A stretch of 51,561 nucleotides of DNA from Dehalococcoidia bacterium. GTDB taxonomy: Bacteria > Chloroflexota > Dehalococcoidia > Dehalococcoidales > UBA1222. The DNA lies in NCBI GenBank assembly GCA_003597995.1, contig QZJY01000071.1, positions 1 to 51,561 on the forward strand. The letters run 5' to 3'. The notes beneath the pieces are model-generated. The model saw nothing but the letters and a program-made list of their open reading frames with translations. It made no database searches and was not told the origin of the DNA. Made by a program: the position numbers and the translations under genes. Positions 51,242 to 51,561 of this stretch are shown in pieces (positions within the stretch are counted from its first letter, which is position 1; every line of letters begins with the position of its first letter).

Positions 51242-51561
51242 CTACACCTCAACCGTTAGCACAAGTGCAGCGCCCGCTGTTTGCTCTTGCACTTGTCCAT
51301 AGCGCGCGGCAAGCCGGCTCTTGACCTCTTGGGATAGCAAGGCGTTTGAGAGGCGCGGTAAGATTGCCTCGATCTGTTTCTTGATGCGCTCCGCGACGTC
51401 GGCCCTGGGATGCGACACGTACACCTCCCCGTTCCGGTAGAGCACGACGTCGGCTACCGAGCCGGCTACGAGTAGCTCAATGCGCTGAGCAATGGTGTTC
51501 GACTGGTACGTGCTGCCGGCGCTATAGATTGCTCCGACTTCCTTGTTGAGATAGAGCTTGA
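51242..51561 (-). CDS. C-terminal part of the junction-spanning gene (127 aa in total)
   Basis: This stretch continues, without stop and in frame, the gene that begins at 64 and leaves the window at 1. The joined protein has a beta-rich N-terminal half (IKLYLNKEVGAIYSAGS, then VADVVLYRNGEVYVSHP) and a helical part (VAERIKKQIEAILPRLS). It ends at TAG 51242, 3 bases before the next start. In other genomes Ycf46-like ATPases are accompanied by a small DUF1257-type protein; size and position here are similar but the sequence match is not convincing. Confidence 0.75.
   Translation of the reverse strand, partial: KLYLNKEVGAIYSAGSTYQSNTIAQRIELLVAGSVADVVLYRNGEVYVSHPRADVAERIKKQIEAILPRLSNALLSQEVKSRLAARYGQVQEQTAGAALVLTVEV

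Noticed and set aside
51242-51561. Firm DUF1257 assignment for the junction gene
   Set aside because: Neighbourhood and size fit, but I cannot match characteristic residues by eye.

Overview
The window reads as one complete circular DNA replicon of 51,561 bp, most probably the genome of a bacterial virus. The strongest sign of circularity is an open reading frame that leaves position 1 on the minus strand and continues without a stop into position 51561, ending at 51242. The joined gene encodes 127 residues and has a good ribosome binding site at 72-78. Genes are dense, often overlap by 1-14 bases (ATGA, TAATG, GTGA) and almost all have purine-rich Shine-Dalgarno sites. A few sigma70-like promoters are visible. 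The host is bacterial but I cannot name it. The methyltransferase/PLP-enzyme pairing and the many small zinc proteins recall phages of actinobacterial or chloroflexotal type, which is only an impression.

Layout. Positions 1-1.6 kb hold four small minus-strand genes, separated by a family of hairpins and by repeated leaders. Positions 1.7-2.8 kb are non-coding and carry 14-bp-spaced repeats, hairpins and a palindrome overlapping TATAAT boxes; this is the best candidate for an origin/control region. Positions 2.8-4.3 kb (plus) are a lysis cassette: membrane coiled-coil protein, SLT transglycosylase, holin-like protein. A bidirectional terminator follows at 4368-4391. Positions 4.4-23.2 kb (minus) are one long late operon. 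It encodes two beta-helix spikes with the same N-terminal peptide, a tyrosine recombinase, a LamG lectin-like protein, a repeat-rich fibre, DUF1360, a membrane-anchored lysozyme-like protein, a run of small beta-rich proteins, a YkgJ-type cysteine-cluster protein and several membrane proteins. At 23.24-23.36 kb divergent promoters separate this operon from a plus-strand island (23.4-26.9 kb). The island encodes a protein with two ADP-ribosyltransferase-like domains, an HExxH protein and an 82-residue protein with a near-perfect Shine-Dalgarno.

Positions 26.9-51.6 kb (minus) are the early/metabolic half. Genes there include DUF4031, a GNAT fused to a GYPxCC domain, a glycoside hydrolase with cysteine modules, PKD domains and a C-terminal membrane anchor, a MoxR-like AAA+ ATPase, VRR-NUC, a RepA-type helicase, a CHC2 primase zinc finger, RecT, an ACC-deaminase-like PLP enzyme, a DNA methyltransferase, a ribbon-helix-helix regulator, a single-subunit topoisomerase VI A-like protein, more than ten small zinc-ribbon proteins, a DUF3150-like protein and a large Ycf46-like AAA+ ATPase.

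How it may work together. RepA helicase, primase finger, RecT, VRR-NUC and the TopoVI-A-like protein would serve replication and recombination. The methyltransferase, perhaps with the PLP enzyme, would modify DNA. The late operon builds the particle, and holin plus transglycosylase release it. By eye I find no terminase, portal, HK97-type capsid, tape measure, tail tube or FtsK/HerA packaging ATPase. Several late proteins instead carry single hydrophobic anchors, including a PRD1-P7-like arrangement of muralytic domain plus anchor. A large non-tailed, membrane-containing virion is therefore a serious but unproven hypothesis.
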